From assembly GCF_000739575.1 (NCBI RefSeq), contig NZ_BBJO01000020.1, forward strand, positions 1 through 64,000: DNA of 64,000 nucleotides, given 5' to 3'. The translations under genes and the position numbers were made by a program. Numbering within the stretch: the first letter of the stretch is position 1; each line of letters starts with the position of its first letter. The notes below the pieces were generated by a model. That model worked only from the letters and a program-made list of their open reading frames with translations, did not search any database and was not told where the DNA came from. Positions 53,748-63,928 of the stretch are shown here, piece by piece. This stretch comes from Halobellus rufus. Lineage in GTDB: Archaea; Halobacteriota; Halobacteria; Halobacteriales; Haloferacaceae.

Positions 53748-54560
53748 TCAGTCCGCGCCGATCGTGCACGCTTCGGTGTACTCCACGTCGTCGATGGAGT
53801 CGATCGGGTCGTCGCCGCAGACGGGACAGTCGGGGTTCCGCTGGTAGGGGACCGTCTCGAAACTCATCTCCATCGCGTCGTAGAAGAGCAGCCGACCGCG
53901 GAGCGTCTCGCCGGCACCGAGCAGCAGCTTCACCGCCTCGGTCGCTTGGACGCAGCCCACGGTCCCGGGGAGGACGCCGAGGACGCCCGTGGTCGCGCAG
54001 TCGGGGACCGTCCCGGGCTCGGGCGCTTCCGGGAACAGACAGCGGTAGCAGGGGCCGTCCGGCTCCAGCGTCGTGAGCTGTCCCTCGAACTTGTAGATCG
54101 CGCCGTGAGCGATGGGTATCTCCCGCAGCCGACAGAAGTCGTTGAGCAGGTAGCGCGTGGGGAAGTTGTCGGAGGCGTCGACGACGACGTCGTGGCCGGG
54201 GACGACGTCGGCGACGTTCTCCTTTCCCAGCCTCGTCTCGTACGTGTCGACGTCGACGTCCGGGTTGAGGTTCGCGACGAAGTCCGCGGCGCTGTCGACC
54301 TTCGGCCGCCCGACGTCGTCGTCGCCGTGGATCACCTGCCGCTGGAGGTTGCTCCGCTCGACGACGTCGTCGTCGATGATGCCGAGCGTGCCGACCCCCG
54401 CGGCGGCGAGGTACTGGATCACCGGCGCGCCGAGTCCGCCCGCGCCGACGACGAGCACGCGCGAGTCGAGGAGCTTCGCCTGGCCCTCGGGGCCGACCTC
54501 GTCCATAATGATGTGTCTGGAGTACCGATCCAGTTGCGTCGAATCGAGTGAGAGTGACAT
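53748..54560 (-). CDS. ubaA: SAMP-activating E1-like enzyme UbaA (HesA/MoeB/ThiF family)
   Basis: A 270-residue E1-like adenylyltransferase that activates the C-terminus of ubiquitin-like SAMP and sulfur-carrier proteins for protein tagging, tRNA thiolation and molybdopterin synthesis. ATP loop GAGGLGAPVIQYLAAAG (39-55); zinc Cys171, Cys174, Cys245 and Cys248; and Cys188 in VPDCATTGV, the position of the catalytic Cys in the Haloferax enzyme. It is complete and of normal length. Confidence 0.95.
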   Translation of the reverse strand: MSLSLDSTQLDRYSRHIIMDEVGPEGQAKLLDSRVLVVGAGGLGAPVIQYLAAAGVGTLGIIDDDVVERSNLQRQVIHGDDDVGRPKVDSAADFVANLNPDVDVDTYETRLGKENVADVVPGHDVVVDASDNFPTRYLLNDFCRLREIPIAHGAIYKFEGQLTTLEPDGPCYRCLFPEAPEPGTVPDCATTGVLGVLPGTVGCVQATEAVKLLLGAGETLRGRLLFYDAMEMSFETVPYQRNPDCPVCGDDPIDSIDDVEYTEACTIGAD

Positions 54561-54635
54561 ACGCGTAGTCGGTGCTCTATCGGGATAACTTCTCGTGGAA
54601 CTCGACGCGCCGTCTCGCGCGGTCGCTGGTGGTCC

Positions 54636-54929
54636 TTATTCGGCGCAGCAGGCTTCCGCCTCGTCGGTGTCGCCCTCGGCCGGCGGGACCTCCGGCGCGT
54701 CGTCGGTGAGCTGATAGAGGTTCTGCCGCGCGTCGGCGAAGTAGACGTCCTCGTCGACGACGTCGATCCCTTCGAGCCGTTCGAGCGCGTACCGGACCGT
54801 CCGCGCCGACAGCATCGACTCCTGGACGATCCCCTTCTGGGTCAGCGGCCCGTTGTATTCGAGTACCTTGAAAACCAGCTTCGCGCTCGGCGGGAGGTCG
54901 TCGAGACTCTCCTGTTCTGCCTCTGCCAT
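54636..54929 (-). CDS. Small winged-helix DNA-binding protein (MarR/TrmB-like)
   Basis: A 97-residue winged helix-turn-helix. SAKLVFKVLEYNGPLTQKGIVQESMLSARTVRYALERLEGIDVV covers helices 1-3 with the recognition helix near SARTVRYAL. The acidic tail ends EACCAE, with a Cys pair that might sense redox or metal. It lies between ubaA and leuS on the same strand but with its own spacing. The target is unknown. Confidence 0.82.
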   Translation of the reverse strand: MAEAEQESLDDLPPSAKLVFKVLEYNGPLTQKGIVQESMLSARTVRYALERLEGIDVVDEDVYFADARQNLYQLTDDAPEVPPAEGDTDEAEACCAE

Positions 54930-55132
54930 CAGTACGAATCAGCGGTCGAACGGGCATAAACCTTCGCGAGTTATGACGGTAACGCGCCCAAATAGCGGAG
55001 TGACAGCGGGTTACGGCGACGTAACCACGCTGTCTTTCAGGCGGGAGCGAAACCGATCGGTGATGACAACCGACGCGAAAGTCGCGGACGTCGACGACGT
55101 CCCGGAGTCGACGTCGCACCGCTCCTTTCGCG

Positions 55133-58030
55133 CTACTCCGCTTCGAGTTCGATCGCCGGGCGGAACGGCACGGCCTGCTTGCGGGCCTCGACGTCCTCGC
55201 CCTCGCGCTGGACGACGATCTCGGCGTCGAACTCCGTCGCGAGGAAGTCCGCGGCCCGCTCGTAGGCGTCGGCCTCGTCGACCGCCGAGAGCGTCGCGAG
55301 CGTCTCCTCGTCGCGTCCGCGTGCGAACTCGACGAGTTCGCCCACGAGGTCGTTGACCGCGTTCCCGCGCTCGCGGAGGTCGGGGTCCTGCATCACTTCG
55401 CCCATCACCGCGCCCTGATCCGCGCCGACGTCGGCGACCGTCGCGAACACCTCGCGCTTCCAGTCGGCGGCGACGGTGATCCGGATGCGGTCGGGTTCGG
55501 CCTCGGGGACGTCCTCGTCGGCGTTCTGCAGCGACTGCTGGATCCCCTGAATGTCGTCGACGAGCCGTTCGATCTGGGTCTCGGCGGCTTCGATCTCGGG
55601 ATCGAGTAGGTCCTCGTCGACGTCCGGCCACGGAGCGTCTTCGGCGGGCGTGCCCGTGAGCTGTTCGTGGAGCTCGTTCGTCAGGAACGGGACGAACGGC
55701 GCGAGGAGTCGGAGGCGCGTCTCGAGTACCTCCCGCAGCGTCCAGCGCGCCGCGGGCCGCGAGCGGTCCGTCCGGCGGCGGTACCACCGAAGGTCCTCCT
55801 CGAAGTCGTAGAAGGCCGCCTGACTCGCGGTTCTGGTCTCCGAGCCCTCCATCGCCTCGGTGACCGTCGAGATCGTGTGTTGCAGGCGCGACAGCAGCCA
55901 GCGGTCCGCGGTGGTCAGTTCGGGTCGCTCCTCGGGACCGGGGTCGTCGACGACGTCGTGCGCGCGGTTCCAGAAGCGTTCGAGCTGATTCCGGACGGAG
56001 GCGACCTGTTCGGCGCGCCAGTCGTAGTCCTGCCACGGCTCCGCCGAGTTGAGGAGGAAGAAGCGAACCGTGTCCGCGCCGTACTCCTCGATGGCCTTGC
56101 CGGGGAGGACCACGTGGCCCTTCGAGGAGGACATCTTCTCGCCCTCGAGGAGGCCCATCCCCATAATGACGATCCCCTCGGGCCACTGCGCCTCGTCGAA
56201 CAGTTCGGCGTGGTGGAACAGGTAGAACGTCAGGTGATTCGAGATGAGGTCGTTCGCGGAGAACCGGTAGGTGACCGGGTACCAATAGAGCCACTCCGCG
56301 CGGAGCTCCAGCGCGCGCTCGTCGGGGTCGTCGACGGCGTCTGCGCCGTAAAAGAGCGCGTCGAAGAACTCCCGATCGAGGTCGTCTGCGGGGATCTCGT
56401 CGAGCCGGTGGGCGATCGTGTAGTACGCCATGTAGATCGTCGAGTCCGACAGTGGCTCGATGACGAAGTCCTGATCCCACGGCAGCCGCGTTCCGAGCCC
56501 GTAGTTCCGGATGCAGGGCCACTCGTTCAGCCAGTCGATCGTGTGGTCGTACTCCCCGCGGGTGTTCTCGGGGACGGCCTCCATCCGCGAGACGACCTCG
56601 TGGGCCTTCGCTTTCCACGCCTCGTCGTTGTAGCGCAGGAACCACGTGTCCTGCTCGGCGACGACGACGTCGCCCCCGCAGCGGCAGACGACCTCCTCGG
56701 AGAACTCCCGCATCGTGCCGAACGCGCCCTCTTCGCGGTAGGCGTCGCGGAAGCGCCCGCGGACGTCCTCGACGACCTCGCCGGCGAACTCGCCATACTC
56801 GTCGTTCAGTCGGCCGCTGTGGAACTCGCTGTTGTACAGCTCTTTCGTGGCCTCTTCGAGCGCGGGATCGGCGCTGGACTCGATGCCCGCGTCCTCGACG
56901 GCCGTCTTCGCGGGGATCTCGCCGTAGCCCTCGATCGTGAGGATCGGAATCGGCTCGATCTCCGCGACCTCGGCGGGGTCGATCCCGTATTCCCGCATCC
57001 GCTCGTCGTCGGCCTTCGCCTCTTCGAGCGCGACGTAGTCGTCCGGCGAGTGCGCCGGCACCGACATCACGACGCCGGTGGCGTTGTCGGCGTCGACGAA
57101 GTCCGCGGGCAGGACGAGCACCTCGTCGCCGGTGATCGGGTTGGTGACGCGCTCGCCGACGAGGTGCTCGCCCGCGACGGTCCGCTTCGGCGTCACCTCG
57201 TGGCCCTGCAGTTGGAGCTTCTCGACCGCCGCGGCGGAGACGAACCACTCCTCGCCGTCGACGTCGGCGACGACGTAGTCGGCGTCGGGATCGATGTAGG
57301 CGTTGGTCACGCCGCGGACCGTCTCGGGGCGGAGCGTCGCCATCGGCACGACCGTGTCGCCGTGGCCGAAGCGGACCAGCGTGTACTCCTGGAACTCCGC
57401 CTCCTCGCCTTCCAGCAGGTCGTGGGTCGTGACCGGCTGTTTCTCGTTCGTGCAGTACTTGACCGGGTGCAGGCCCTTCTCTAGGAGTCCCCGGTCGCGG
57501 AGCGTCTCGTACTGCCAGGTGATGAACTTCGAGTACCGGTCGTCGTTGGTGGTGAACTCCCGCCGCCAGTCGATCGAGAGCCCGAGGTCCTTCATCCCCT
57601 TCTTGTAGTGTTCCTCGATGAAGTGGCGGGCGTAGCCCATCGGCGTTTCGAGGTCCTGCAGGGTGTCCTCGGCGACGTTGTAGGTGTCCCGAAGCACCGA
57701 GAGTTGTTCCTCCTCGCCCTTCTTCAGGCGCTCGACCGCGCCGATGATCGGCGTGCCGGTGACGTGCCAGGCGATCGGAAAGAGGACGTTGTCGCCCTGC
57801 TGTCGCCGGTAGCGGGCGTACACGTCGGGGACGGTGTACGTCCGGGCGTGACCGATGTGCATCCCGCCGCTGGGGTAGGGGTAGGGGACGGTGATGAACG
57901 TCGGTTCGTCGCCCTCGGCGTCGCCGTCGTCGCCCGCTGGGACGTCCGCGTCGGGGTCGGCCTCGTAGCGACCCTCTTCGGCCCACCGCTCCCGCCAGCG
58001 CGCTTCGAGTTCCTGCGGGTCGTAGTCCAT
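55133..58030 (-). CDS. leuS: Leucyl-tRNA synthetase
   Basis: A 965-residue class I synthetase charging tRNA-Leu. HIGH-type motif is GMHIGHART, the KMSKS-type motif is EKMSSSKGH, and an inserted editing domain lies about 220-430. The archaeal/eukaryotic type, with a long C-terminal part, fits its length. The ATG at 58030 follows GGTAAAATATC (58053-58063) on the minus strand, a TATA-like stretch about 26 bases upstream. The extension to 58183 is not family-like. Confidence 0.98.
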   Translation of the reverse strand: MDYDPQELEARWRERWAEEGRYEADPDADVPAGDDGDAEGDEPTFITVPYPYPSGGMHIGHARTYTVPDVYARYRRQQGDNVLFPIAWHVTGTPIIGAVERLKKGEEEQLSVLRDTYNVAEDTLQDLETPMGYARHFIEEHYKKGMKDLGLSIDWRREFTTNDDRYSKFITWQYETLRDRGLLEKGLHPVKYCTNEKQPVTTHDLLEGEEAEFQEYTLVRFGHGDTVVPMATLRPETVRGVTNAYIDPDADYVVADVDGEEWFVSAAAVEKLQLQGHEVTPKRTVAGEHLVGERVTNPITGDEVLVLPADFVDADNATGVVMSVPAHSPDDYVALEEAKADDERMREYGIDPAEVAEIEPIPILTIEGYGEIPAKTAVEDAGIESSADPALEEATKELYNSEFHSGRLNDEYGEFAGEVVEDVRGRFRDAYREEGAFGTMREFSEEVVCRCGGDVVVAEQDTWFLRYNDEAWKAKAHEVVSRMEAVPENTRGEYDHTIDWLNEWPCIRNYGLGTRLPWDQDFVIEPLSDSTIYMAYYTIAHRLDEIPADDLDREFFDALFYGADAVDDPDERALELRAEWLYWYPVTYRFSANDLISNHLTFYLFHHAELFDEAQWPEGIVIMGMGLLEGEKMSSSKGHVVLPGKAIEEYGADTVRFFLLNSAEPWQDYDWRAEQVASVRNQLERFWNRAHDVVDDPGPEERPELTTADRWLLSRLQHTISTVTEAMEGSETRTASQAAFYDFEEDLRWYRRRTDRSRPAARWTLREVLETRLRLLAPFVPFLTNELHEQLTGTPAEDAPWPDVDEDLLDPEIEAAETQIERLVDDIQGIQQSLQNADEDVPEAEPDRIRITVAADWKREVFATVADVGADQGAVMGEVMQDPDLRERGNAVNDLVGELVEFARGRDEETLATLSAVDEADAYERAADFLATEFDAEIVVQREGEDVEARKQAVPFRPAIELEAE

Positions 58031-58154
58031 ACCTATGGTCTCTGGACGGGAGGGTAAAATATCTCCTAACTCCGACGAGCGTCCGCTCCGGCGTCGCTTC
58101 TCGCACGCGAGCCGAAAGGACAACGCTAAGGCCGCCGCGCGGCCGGGTTCCAGT

Positions 58155-59021
58155 ATGCACGCAGACGCGGTCGTCCTCGACATCGACGGCGTCCTCCTCG
58201 ACGTCGCCGACTCCTACCGGCGCGCAATCGTCGAGTCCGTCGACAGACTGTACGGCCGGACGATCGACCGCGACGACGTCCAGTTGTTCAAGGACGCGGG
58301 CGGCTTCAACAACGACTGGGACGTGACGTACGCCGCGGCGCTGTACGTCCTCGTCGACGAGCGCGAACCGATCGACCTTTCGACGTTCACAGCGCGGATC
58401 GACTCCGGCGGCGGCCTCGCCGGGGCGGAAGCGGTTGCGGCCGATCACTTGGATCCGGACGACCTCGACGCCGTCCGACAGCGGTGGGACCGCGAGGGAC
58501 TTCGATCGGCGTTCCAGGCGCTCTACCTCGGTGCCGACCTGTACCGCGAGCTCGAAGGCGGCGAACCGCCCTTCGAGACCGCGGGGTACATCCACGACGA
58601 ACCGATCCTCGTCGACCCCGAGACGCTCCGATCGCTCGAGGCCACCGCCGCGGTCGGCGTGCTCACCGGTCGACCGGCCGCCGAGGCCGACATCGCGCTC
58701 GAACGCGTCGGTCTCGACCTCCCCGCCGAGCACCGCTTCACGATGGACGACTGGGAGGAGGGAAAGCCGCACCCGAACGCGCTGACGACACTCGCGGAGC
58801 GGTTCGACGCCGACGGCGTCGCCTTCGCCGGCGACACCCTCGACGACGTGAAGACCGCGGTCAACGCCGCGGAGGCTGACCCCACACGGACGTATCACGG
58901 GATCGGCGTCCTCACCGGCGGACTGACGGGCGAGTCGGGCCGGCGGGCGTTCGAGTCCGTCGGTGCGGCCGCAGTCGTCGATTCGGTGAACGACCTCCCG
59001 GAGCTGCTCTTCGGGGAGTGA
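58155..59021 (+). CDS. HAD-superfamily hydrolase (TIGR01548-like)
   Basis: A 288-residue HAD phosphatase-type protein. Motif I is DIDGVLLD at the N-terminus, motif II is [12 protein letters not shown], and motif IV is [13 protein letters not shown]. It closely fits the haloarchaeal HAD group TIGR01548, some of which are linked to histidine biosynthesis; here no histidine gene is adjacent. The ATG at 58155 gives the family start just before the motif I strand. It is divergent from leuS. Confidence 0.88.
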   Translation: MHADAVVLDIDGVLLDVADSYRRAIVESVDRLYGRTIDRDDVQLFKDAGGFNNDWDVTYAAALYVLVDEREPIDLSTFTARIDSGGGLAGAEAVAADHLDPDDLDAVRQRWDREGLRSAFQALYLGADLYRELEGGEPPFETAGYIHDEPILVDPETLRSLEATAAVGVLTGRPAAEADIALERVGLDLPAEHRFTMDDWEEGKPHPNALTTLAERFDADGVAFAGDTLDDVKTAVNAAEADPTRTYHGIGVLTGGLTGESGRRAFESVGAAAVVDSVNDLPELLFGE

Positions 59022-59028
59022 GTGACGG

Positions 59029-59475
59029 ATGGACCTGCCGCGCCCGCTAGACGCGATCCGCTCGGGGCTGTCGCGGCCACTGGACGCGCTTCGGTCGACG
59101 GACGCGGTCCGGATCGAACGGCTGTTCTGGGCGGGGGTGTTCGCCGCCCTCGTCGCCGTCTTCGCCGCGCTCGTGCTCGCTCCCGATCCGACCGGCGCGG
59201 TTTCGATCGCCGTGGCACTGGCGGCGTTCGCCGTCGTCGCGCCGATCGCGGCGCGGCTGTCGGCCGGATCGGTCTCCCCGAACGCCCAACCGGGGGATCA
59301 GACCGTCCGCTACGTGGTCTTCTTCGCCGTCGCCACCGTCGGTCGCGTCGGATTCGGCGCGCTCGGTTACGACGGACTCGGTGCGAGCATCGTCACCTTC
59401 GGCGCGGCGTGGGTGCTCGCGACCCGCGCGGAGTGGCTCAATCCGCGGCGGTGGAGCGGGGGGACGACGCCGTGA
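59029..59475 (+). CDS. Small integral membrane protein
   Basis: A 148-residue protein with three to four hydrophobic segments (LFWAGVFAALVAVFAALVLA, AVALAAFAVVAPIAARL, YVVFFAVATVGRVGFGALGY, GASIVTFGAAWVLA). I do not recognise a family. It starts seven bases after the HAD stop, and its stop overlaps the next gene's start (GTGA). The function is unknown. Confidence 0.75.
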   Translation: MDLPRPLDAIRSGLSRPLDALRSTDAVRIERLFWAGVFAALVAVFAALVLAPDPTGAVSIAVALAAFAVVAPIAARLSAGSVSPNAQPGDQTVRYVVFFAVATVGRVGFGALGYDGLGASIVTFGAAWVLATRAEWLNPRRWSGGTTP

Positions 59476-59669
59476 GCGGCGTTCGGTCGGACCTCCTCCG
59501 CTTCGTTGCGGTGGTTCTCGTCGTCGACGCGCTCGGCCTGCTCGCGTGGCGACTGCTGCCGCCGGCGACGAACGCGCGGACGATCGTCCTCTTCGGGACG
59601 TTGCTGGCGGCCCCCCTGCTCGGTTTTCTCTACGTCTATGCACCCGCGGTGTCCGGCCCGCGACCCTGA
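59472..59669 (+). CDS. Very small membrane protein (65 residues)
   Basis: GTG start at 59472 overlapping the previous stop as GTGA. Two membrane segments (LLRFVAVVLVVDALGLLAW and TIVLFGTLLAAPLLGFLYVY). The overlap suggests translational coupling with the 148-residue membrane protein; the two probably work together. The upstream part of the longer frame is a shadow of that gene. The function is unknown. Confidence 0.65.
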   Translation: MSGVRSDLLRFVAVVLVVDALGLLAWRLLPPATNARTIVLFGTLLAAPLLGFLYVYAPAVSGPRP

Positions 59670-59730
59670 ACTTGGCCGTTTGTCCCGGCGCGCTCGCAAC
59701 GCTTTACCCGGTCGCTACCGCACGCTCGGT

Positions 59731-60399
59731 ATGCGAATCGCGCTTCTCGGCGGCACCGGCGACCTCGGTAACGGCCTCGCGCTCCGCCTCGCCGCCTACA
59801 CGAACCACGACGTCGTGATCGGCTCTCGCGACCCGGACGCCGCGCACGACGCGGCCGACGCATACCAGGCCACGCTCTCGGAGCGCGGCCGCGACGTCAA
59901 GGTGACCGGCTTCGAGAACGCGATGGCGGCCGACCGTGCCGACGTCGTCGTGCTCGCGGTCCCGCCCTACGCCGTCACCGACGTCGTCGACGCCGTCGCT
60001 AGCGGTCTCCACGCCGACGACGTCCTCGTCGCGCCCGCCGCGGGGATGCGCCGAGACGACGACGGCTTCCGCGCACACCTCCCCTCGGCGGGCAGCGTGA
60101 CCGCGCTCGTCGCCGACGCCGCCCCCGACGACGTCGGGGTCGTCGGGGCGTTCCACTCGATCCCCGCGGGCCGCCTCGCCGACCTCGACGCGGACCTCGG
60201 CATCGACACGCTCCTCGTCGGCGACGACGACCGGGCGAAGCGGGTCGTTTCGGGAATCGTCGACGACGTCGACGGACTGCGCGCGCTCGACGCCGGGGGC
60301 CTCGCCAACGCCGCCGAGGTAGAGTCGCTGACGCCGCTACTCCTCAACGTCGCGAGAGAGAACGACGGGATGCGCGACGTCGGCGTCTCGTTCCGGTAG
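59731..60399 (+). CDS. F420-dependent NADP reductase-like protein (NpdG type)
   Basis: A 222-residue Rossmann protein: ALLGGTGDLGNGLALRLA opening, then VVIGSRDPDAAH at the NADP-phosphate site, and VAPAAGMRRDDDGF and VVGAFHSIPAGRL as family blocks. NpdG moves hydride between F420 and NADP. Haloarchaea make F420, so this is plausible, but the F420 genes are not nearby. The start at 59731 is the family start. Confidence 0.88.
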   Translation: MRIALLGGTGDLGNGLALRLAAYTNHDVVIGSRDPDAAHDAADAYQATLSERGRDVKVTGFENAMAADRADVVVLAVPPYAVTDVVDAVASGLHADDVLVAPAAGMRRDDDGFRAHLPSAGSVTALVADAAPDDVGVVGAFHSIPAGRLADLDADLGIDTLLVGDDDRAKRVVSGIVDDVDGLRALDAGGLANAAEVESLTPLLLNVARENDGMRDVGVSFR

Positions 60400-60453
60400 C
60401 AGTCGACGGCGTCCGCCGCGCTCACCGTTCTGACGCCTCGCCGCTCCGACTCC

Positions 60454-60756
60454 TCAGAACCGGTCTCGGAGCTCGACGCGGAGGTCTTCGAGCGTGACGT
60501 CCTCCATCGCGAGGAGGACCAGCAGGTGGTAGACGAGGTCCGCGCTCTCGGCGAGCAGTTCCTCCTCCTCCTCGTCCTTCGCCGCGAGGATCGTCTCGGT
60601 CGTCTCCTCGCCGAGCTTCTCGAGGACGGCGTTCTTCCCCTTCTCGTGGGTGAAAAGCGAGGCGGTGTAGGAGCCCTCCGGGAGCGTCTCCTTCCGGTCT
60701 TCGATCGTCGCGAACAGTTCGTCGAGAACGTCTTCGGCGGGCGTGTCGGCGTCCAT
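60454..60756 (-). CDS. hisE: Phosphoribosyl-ATP pyrophosphatase HisE
   Basis: A 100-residue all-alpha pyrophosphohydrolase, the second step of histidine biosynthesis. The acidic, EExxE-like core is seen in KLGEETTETILAAKDEEEEELLAESADLVYHLLVLL. Length and blocks fit stand-alone HisE. hisH lies 56 kb away in this window, so the pathway is dispersed. Confidence 0.94.
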   Translation of the reverse strand: MDADTPAEDVLDELFATIEDRKETLPEGSYTASLFTHEKGKNAVLEKLGEETTETILAAKDEEEEELLAESADLVYHLLVLLAMEDVTLEDLRVELRDRF

Positions 60757-60842
60757 ACCGCAGGTGTGTCCGCGTCGGGAAAAGAATCGTCCGGTTCAGC
60801 CGTCCGGTCCCCTCCTCCGGGTCGCTCGGCCGCGAGCGGGAT

Positions 60843-62702
60843 TCAGGCCGTGTGAACCGTGATCTGCTGTCGGCGGTCGATCGCCTGTTCGAGTTCGTCG
60901 GCGATGGCGCTGCCGCGCGACACCTGGATGTCGCCGCCGCGGCCGACCGTCGCGGTGAAGAGGTACTCGCCGTCCGCGCGGATCTCGACGGTCTCGCCGA
61001 CGTGTTCGTCCATCCGGATCACGACGTGCCGGGAGGTCACCTCCGGCGTGACGACGACGCCCTCGGAGGTGCTGCCGCCCGTCCCGCCGTTGCCTTCGGT
61101 GCTTCCAGCGCCGCCGCGTCCGGGTTTCTCGTCGTGCGTCCGCACGTCGATGTCGATGCCCAGTCTGTCCTCGACGTCCGAGATCCGTCCGCCGCCCTTG
61201 CCGATGACGTAGGAGATGTCGTCCTCCTCGACGTAGACGACGGCCTCGTTCTGCCCCCTGAGTTCGACGTCGACGTGGCCGCGCGCGATCGAGCGGATCT
61301 CGCGTTCGATCTCCTGGCGGGCGAGTCGGCCGACGCCGGTCTCGTCGCTCCCCTCGCTGTCGCCGAGCGGCACGGTGACGACCTGGCGGTTGAAGGTGTA
61401 GATCTCGTACTCGGGCTTTCCGGTCTCGAAGTCCGCGACCTGGATGACCGGGCGCGCGAGGTCCTCGGCGGTGAGGCCCTCCGGAACCTTCACCTGCGTG
61501 GTGACGTCGTAGACGGTGTCGACGCGGCCGTCCTCGATGTAGACGACGGTATCGACGACCTGCGGGATCATCCCGAGTTCGACGCGGCCGACGAGCCGCT
61601 GGAGGGCGTCGATCGCGCGGGTGGCGTGGACGACGCCGACCATCCCGACGCCCGCGAGCCGCATGTCCGCGAAGACGCCGAAGTCCTCGGTCTTCCGCAC
61701 CTCGTCGTAGATCGTGTAGTCCGGGCGGACCAAGAGCAGCGAGTCGGCGGTCTTCGCCATATCCCCGCCGAGGGCGGTGTACTGGGTGATGTCGGGACCG
61801 ACCTGGAGGTCGCGGGGCTTCTCCATCGTCTTGACCGCGTAGTCGGCGTCGGTGAGGAACTCCGCGACCGCCTGCGCGAACGTCGACTTCCCGGCCCCGG
61901 GCGACCCGGAGATGAGGACGCCGCGCTGGCGCTCCTTCAGCCGGTCTCGGAGCTCGTCGGCGAACTCGTAGTCGTCGAGGTCGGTCTTGACGATCGGTCG
62001 GACCGCGGTGATCTCGATGCCGTCGGCGAACGGCGGCCGGGCGACCGCGATGCGGTAATCGCGGAACTGGACGATGCTCATCCCGGGTTCGGACAGTTCC
62101 AAGAAGCCGTCCGGGCTGCTCCGGGCGGTGTTCTCGATGTCGTCGGCCCACTCTTTCATCGTCGCCTCGTCGGTCACCTCCTCGTCGATCGTCTGGTAGT
62201 GCATCTCGCCGATGGCCCCCCGCTTTGCCTTCGGCTTCGTCCCCGTCTTCAGGTGCACCGACATCGTCTGCTCGTCGAAGAAGTCCTCGATGACGAGCCC
62301 GCCGGATCCCCGGGTCCGCGGTTCGACGTACTCGACGTCGAGACCCTTCGCCCGCGCGACCTCTGCCTGGACGACGTCGCTGGTCAGAAGCGTCGCGCCC
62401 TCGTTCTCGGCGACCTCGCGGATGAGCGCGTCGATGTCGCCCTCGTGGGCTCCGGTGGCCTCGCTGGGCTTCGTCCGGCGGCCGACGTACCGGACCTCGA
62501 CCGCGCCGTCGTCGGCGAGTTCGGCGAGCCGCTGGAGCTCTTCGAGCCCCTCCCAGCCGGTGTCGAGGCCGTCGTTGGCCTGCGATTCGAGTTCGCCGAC
62601 GACGGCTTCGGGGACCAGGACCGTCGCCGCGTCGCCGTCCGACTCGATCCGCTCGGACACGCGACCGTCGATGATCGCGCTCGTGTCCGGAACTATATTC
62701 AT
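60843..62702 (-). CDS. PIN / ATPase / KH-domain fusion (archaeal PINc-VapC ATPase)
   Basis: A 619-residue protein. An N-terminal PIN domain (V-P-D6-T-S and later acidic residues to about 120) is followed by a PilT/VirB11-like ATPase with Walker A G266-SPGAGKST274, then a KH RNA-binding domain (about 500-550, with VIGKGGGRISDVEDRLG) and a short beta-rich C-terminal part. This order is conserved in archaea. A role in RNA cleavage or ribosome-linked quality control is plausible but not shown. The ATG at 62702 is the family start. Confidence 0.9.
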   Translation of the reverse strand: MNIVPDTSAIIDGRVSERIESDGDAATVLVPEAVVGELESQANDGLDTGWEGLEELQRLAELADDGAVEVRYVGRRTKPSEATGAHEGDIDALIREVAENEGATLLTSDVVQAEVARAKGLDVEYVEPRTRGSGGLVIEDFFDEQTMSVHLKTGTKPKAKRGAIGEMHYQTIDEEVTDEATMKEWADDIENTARSSPDGFLELSEPGMSIVQFRDYRIAVARPPFADGIEITAVRPIVKTDLDDYEFADELRDRLKERQRGVLISGSPGAGKSTFAQAVAEFLTDADYAVKTMEKPRDLQVGPDITQYTALGGDMAKTADSLLLVRPDYTIYDEVRKTEDFGVFADMRLAGVGMVGVVHATRAIDALQRLVGRVELGMIPQVVDTVVYIEDGRVDTVYDVTTQVKVPEGLTAEDLARPVIQVADFETGKPEYEIYTFNRQVVTVPLGDSEGSDETGVGRLARQEIEREIRSIARGHVDVELRGQNEAVVYVEEDDISYVIGKGGGRISDVEDRLGIDIDVRTHDEKPGRGGAGSTEGNGGTGGSTSEGVVVTPEVTSRHVVIRMDEHVGETVEIRADGEYLFTATVGRGGDIQVSRGSAIADELEQAIDRRQQITVHTA

Positions 62703-62805
62703 ACGAGCGGATTCGACCGGCGGACGGATAAGGCTATAGACTGGTTCGCTTGGGATCGTCGGACCCCGTCGACTGCGGTGCCGCAACCGCGATTCGGTCC
62801 GTCGC

Positions 62806-63453
62806 TCAGTTCTGTCGGCCTTCGAGCCACTCCGCGAACTTCGCGAACGCGCGGCCGCGGTGGGAGACGGCGTTCTTCTCGGCGGCGCTCATCTCCGCGA
62901 AGGTGGTGCCGTCGTGCTCGAAGATCGGATCGTATCCGAAGCCGCCCTCGCCGCGCGGTTCGACGACCCGACCGCGGACCGTCCCGTGGAACAGTTTCAC
63001 CGGAAGCGCGTCGGCGTCTTCGTCACCGTCGCTCGCCTCGGTCGCCGAGCCCGCGGCCGCCGCGGCGCTTCGATCCTCGCGGTCGACGGGATCCGGTGAA
63101 GCCTCGAACGGTTCGCCGTCGCAGTACGCCAGCACGCAGCGGAACGACGCGCGCCGCGGCTCGTCGATCTCGCGTTCGACGAGCCGCTGGACGGTCTCGA
63201 CGCCCAGCGTGTCCTCGACGTAGGCGGAGTACGGGCCGGGGAAGCCGTCGAAGCCCTCGACGAACAGCCCCGCGTCGTCGACGAGGACCGGCTCGCCGGC
63301 GTGCCGGTACGCCTCGCGCGCTCCGCGCGCGGCGATCGGTCCCAACTCGGCGGCCTGTACCTCGGTGTAATCGTAGTCTAACTGCTCGACGCCGTCGAGG
63401 TACTCGCGCGCCTCCCGCACTTTCCCGGCGTTCGTCGTGACGTAGCGAAGCAT
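62806..63453 (-). CDS. rdgB: Non-canonical purine NTP pyrophosphatase (RdgB/HAM1)
   Basis: A 215-residue enzyme that cleaves XTP, ITP and dITP to keep them out of nucleic acids. Blocks: YVTTNAGKVREAREYL, PVLVDDAGLFVEGFDGFPGPYSAYV and the C-terminal FGYDPIFEHDGTTFAEMSAAEKNAVSHRGRA. A variable insert (about 140-160, Ala/Ser/Asp-rich) sits between the halves. The ATG at 63453 is chosen because it leads directly into the nucleotide-binding strand. Confidence 0.95.
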   Translation of the reverse strand: MLRYVTTNAGKVREAREYLDGVEQLDYDYTEVQAAELGPIAARGAREAYRHAGEPVLVDDAGLFVEGFDGFPGPYSAYVEDTLGVETVQRLVEREIDEPRRASFRCVLAYCDGEPFEASPDPVDREDRSAAAAAGSATEASDGDEDADALPVKLFHGTVRGRVVEPRGEGGFGYDPIFEHDGTTFAEMSAAEKNAVSHRGRAFAKFAEWLEGRQN

Positions 63454-63564
63454 CTGACCGGACACTCGTCGAGTCGAGAGAAAGTAGCGTCGGTTCCGCG
63501 GCACCAGGGCGGCGACGCCGCGGCCGCATCCATCGCCAGCGCGTCCCGAACCGTCGTGAGTCGA

Positions 63565-63846
63565 TCAGTCGACGATGACTTCGACCGGGCCGTCGTCGTC
63601 CTCGTCGGCTTCGGCGGCGTCGCCGCTCCGTGACTTCTGCTCCTGCCAGAGCAGTCCGCCGACGACGACGAGCGCGACCCACGAGCGCCAGTTCGCGAGG
63701 TTGAGCGTGTAGCCGATGCCGAAGGGCTTCTTCACGAGCATCCCCTCTCCGGGCTTCCAGTAGGAGGCGAGCATCCGCCCGATCGACGGCCGCTCGAAGT
63801 TGTACGGGATCCCGAGAATCTCACCCTGCTTCGGTTTGTCTACCAT
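63565..63846 (-). CDS. DUF5808 family membrane protein
   Basis: A 93-residue protein: GIPYNFERPSIGRMLASYWKPG, then PFGIGYTLNLANWRSW leading into one membrane segment (WVALVVVGGLLW), then an acidic tail. The pattern matches haloarchaeal DUF5808. Its function is unknown. It is divergent from RNA element copy C. Confidence 0.85.
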   Translation of the reverse strand: MVDKPKQGEILGIPYNFERPSIGRMLASYWKPGEGMLVKKPFGIGYTLNLANWRSWVALVVVGGLLWQEQKSRSGDAAEADEDDDGPVEVIVD

Positions 63847-63928
63847 ACGACAGGGTACGCTGGGCTGTCATAAATCGTTTTGGCATCCGAATCTCCCCCA
63901 CGGCGACGCCGCCGATCCTCCACGAGAC

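Noticed and set aside
55011-58898. A 1295-codon open frame on the minus strand
   Set aside because: It overlaps leuS in another frame and its product is Arg-rich with no motifs; a shadow of high G+C coding DNA.
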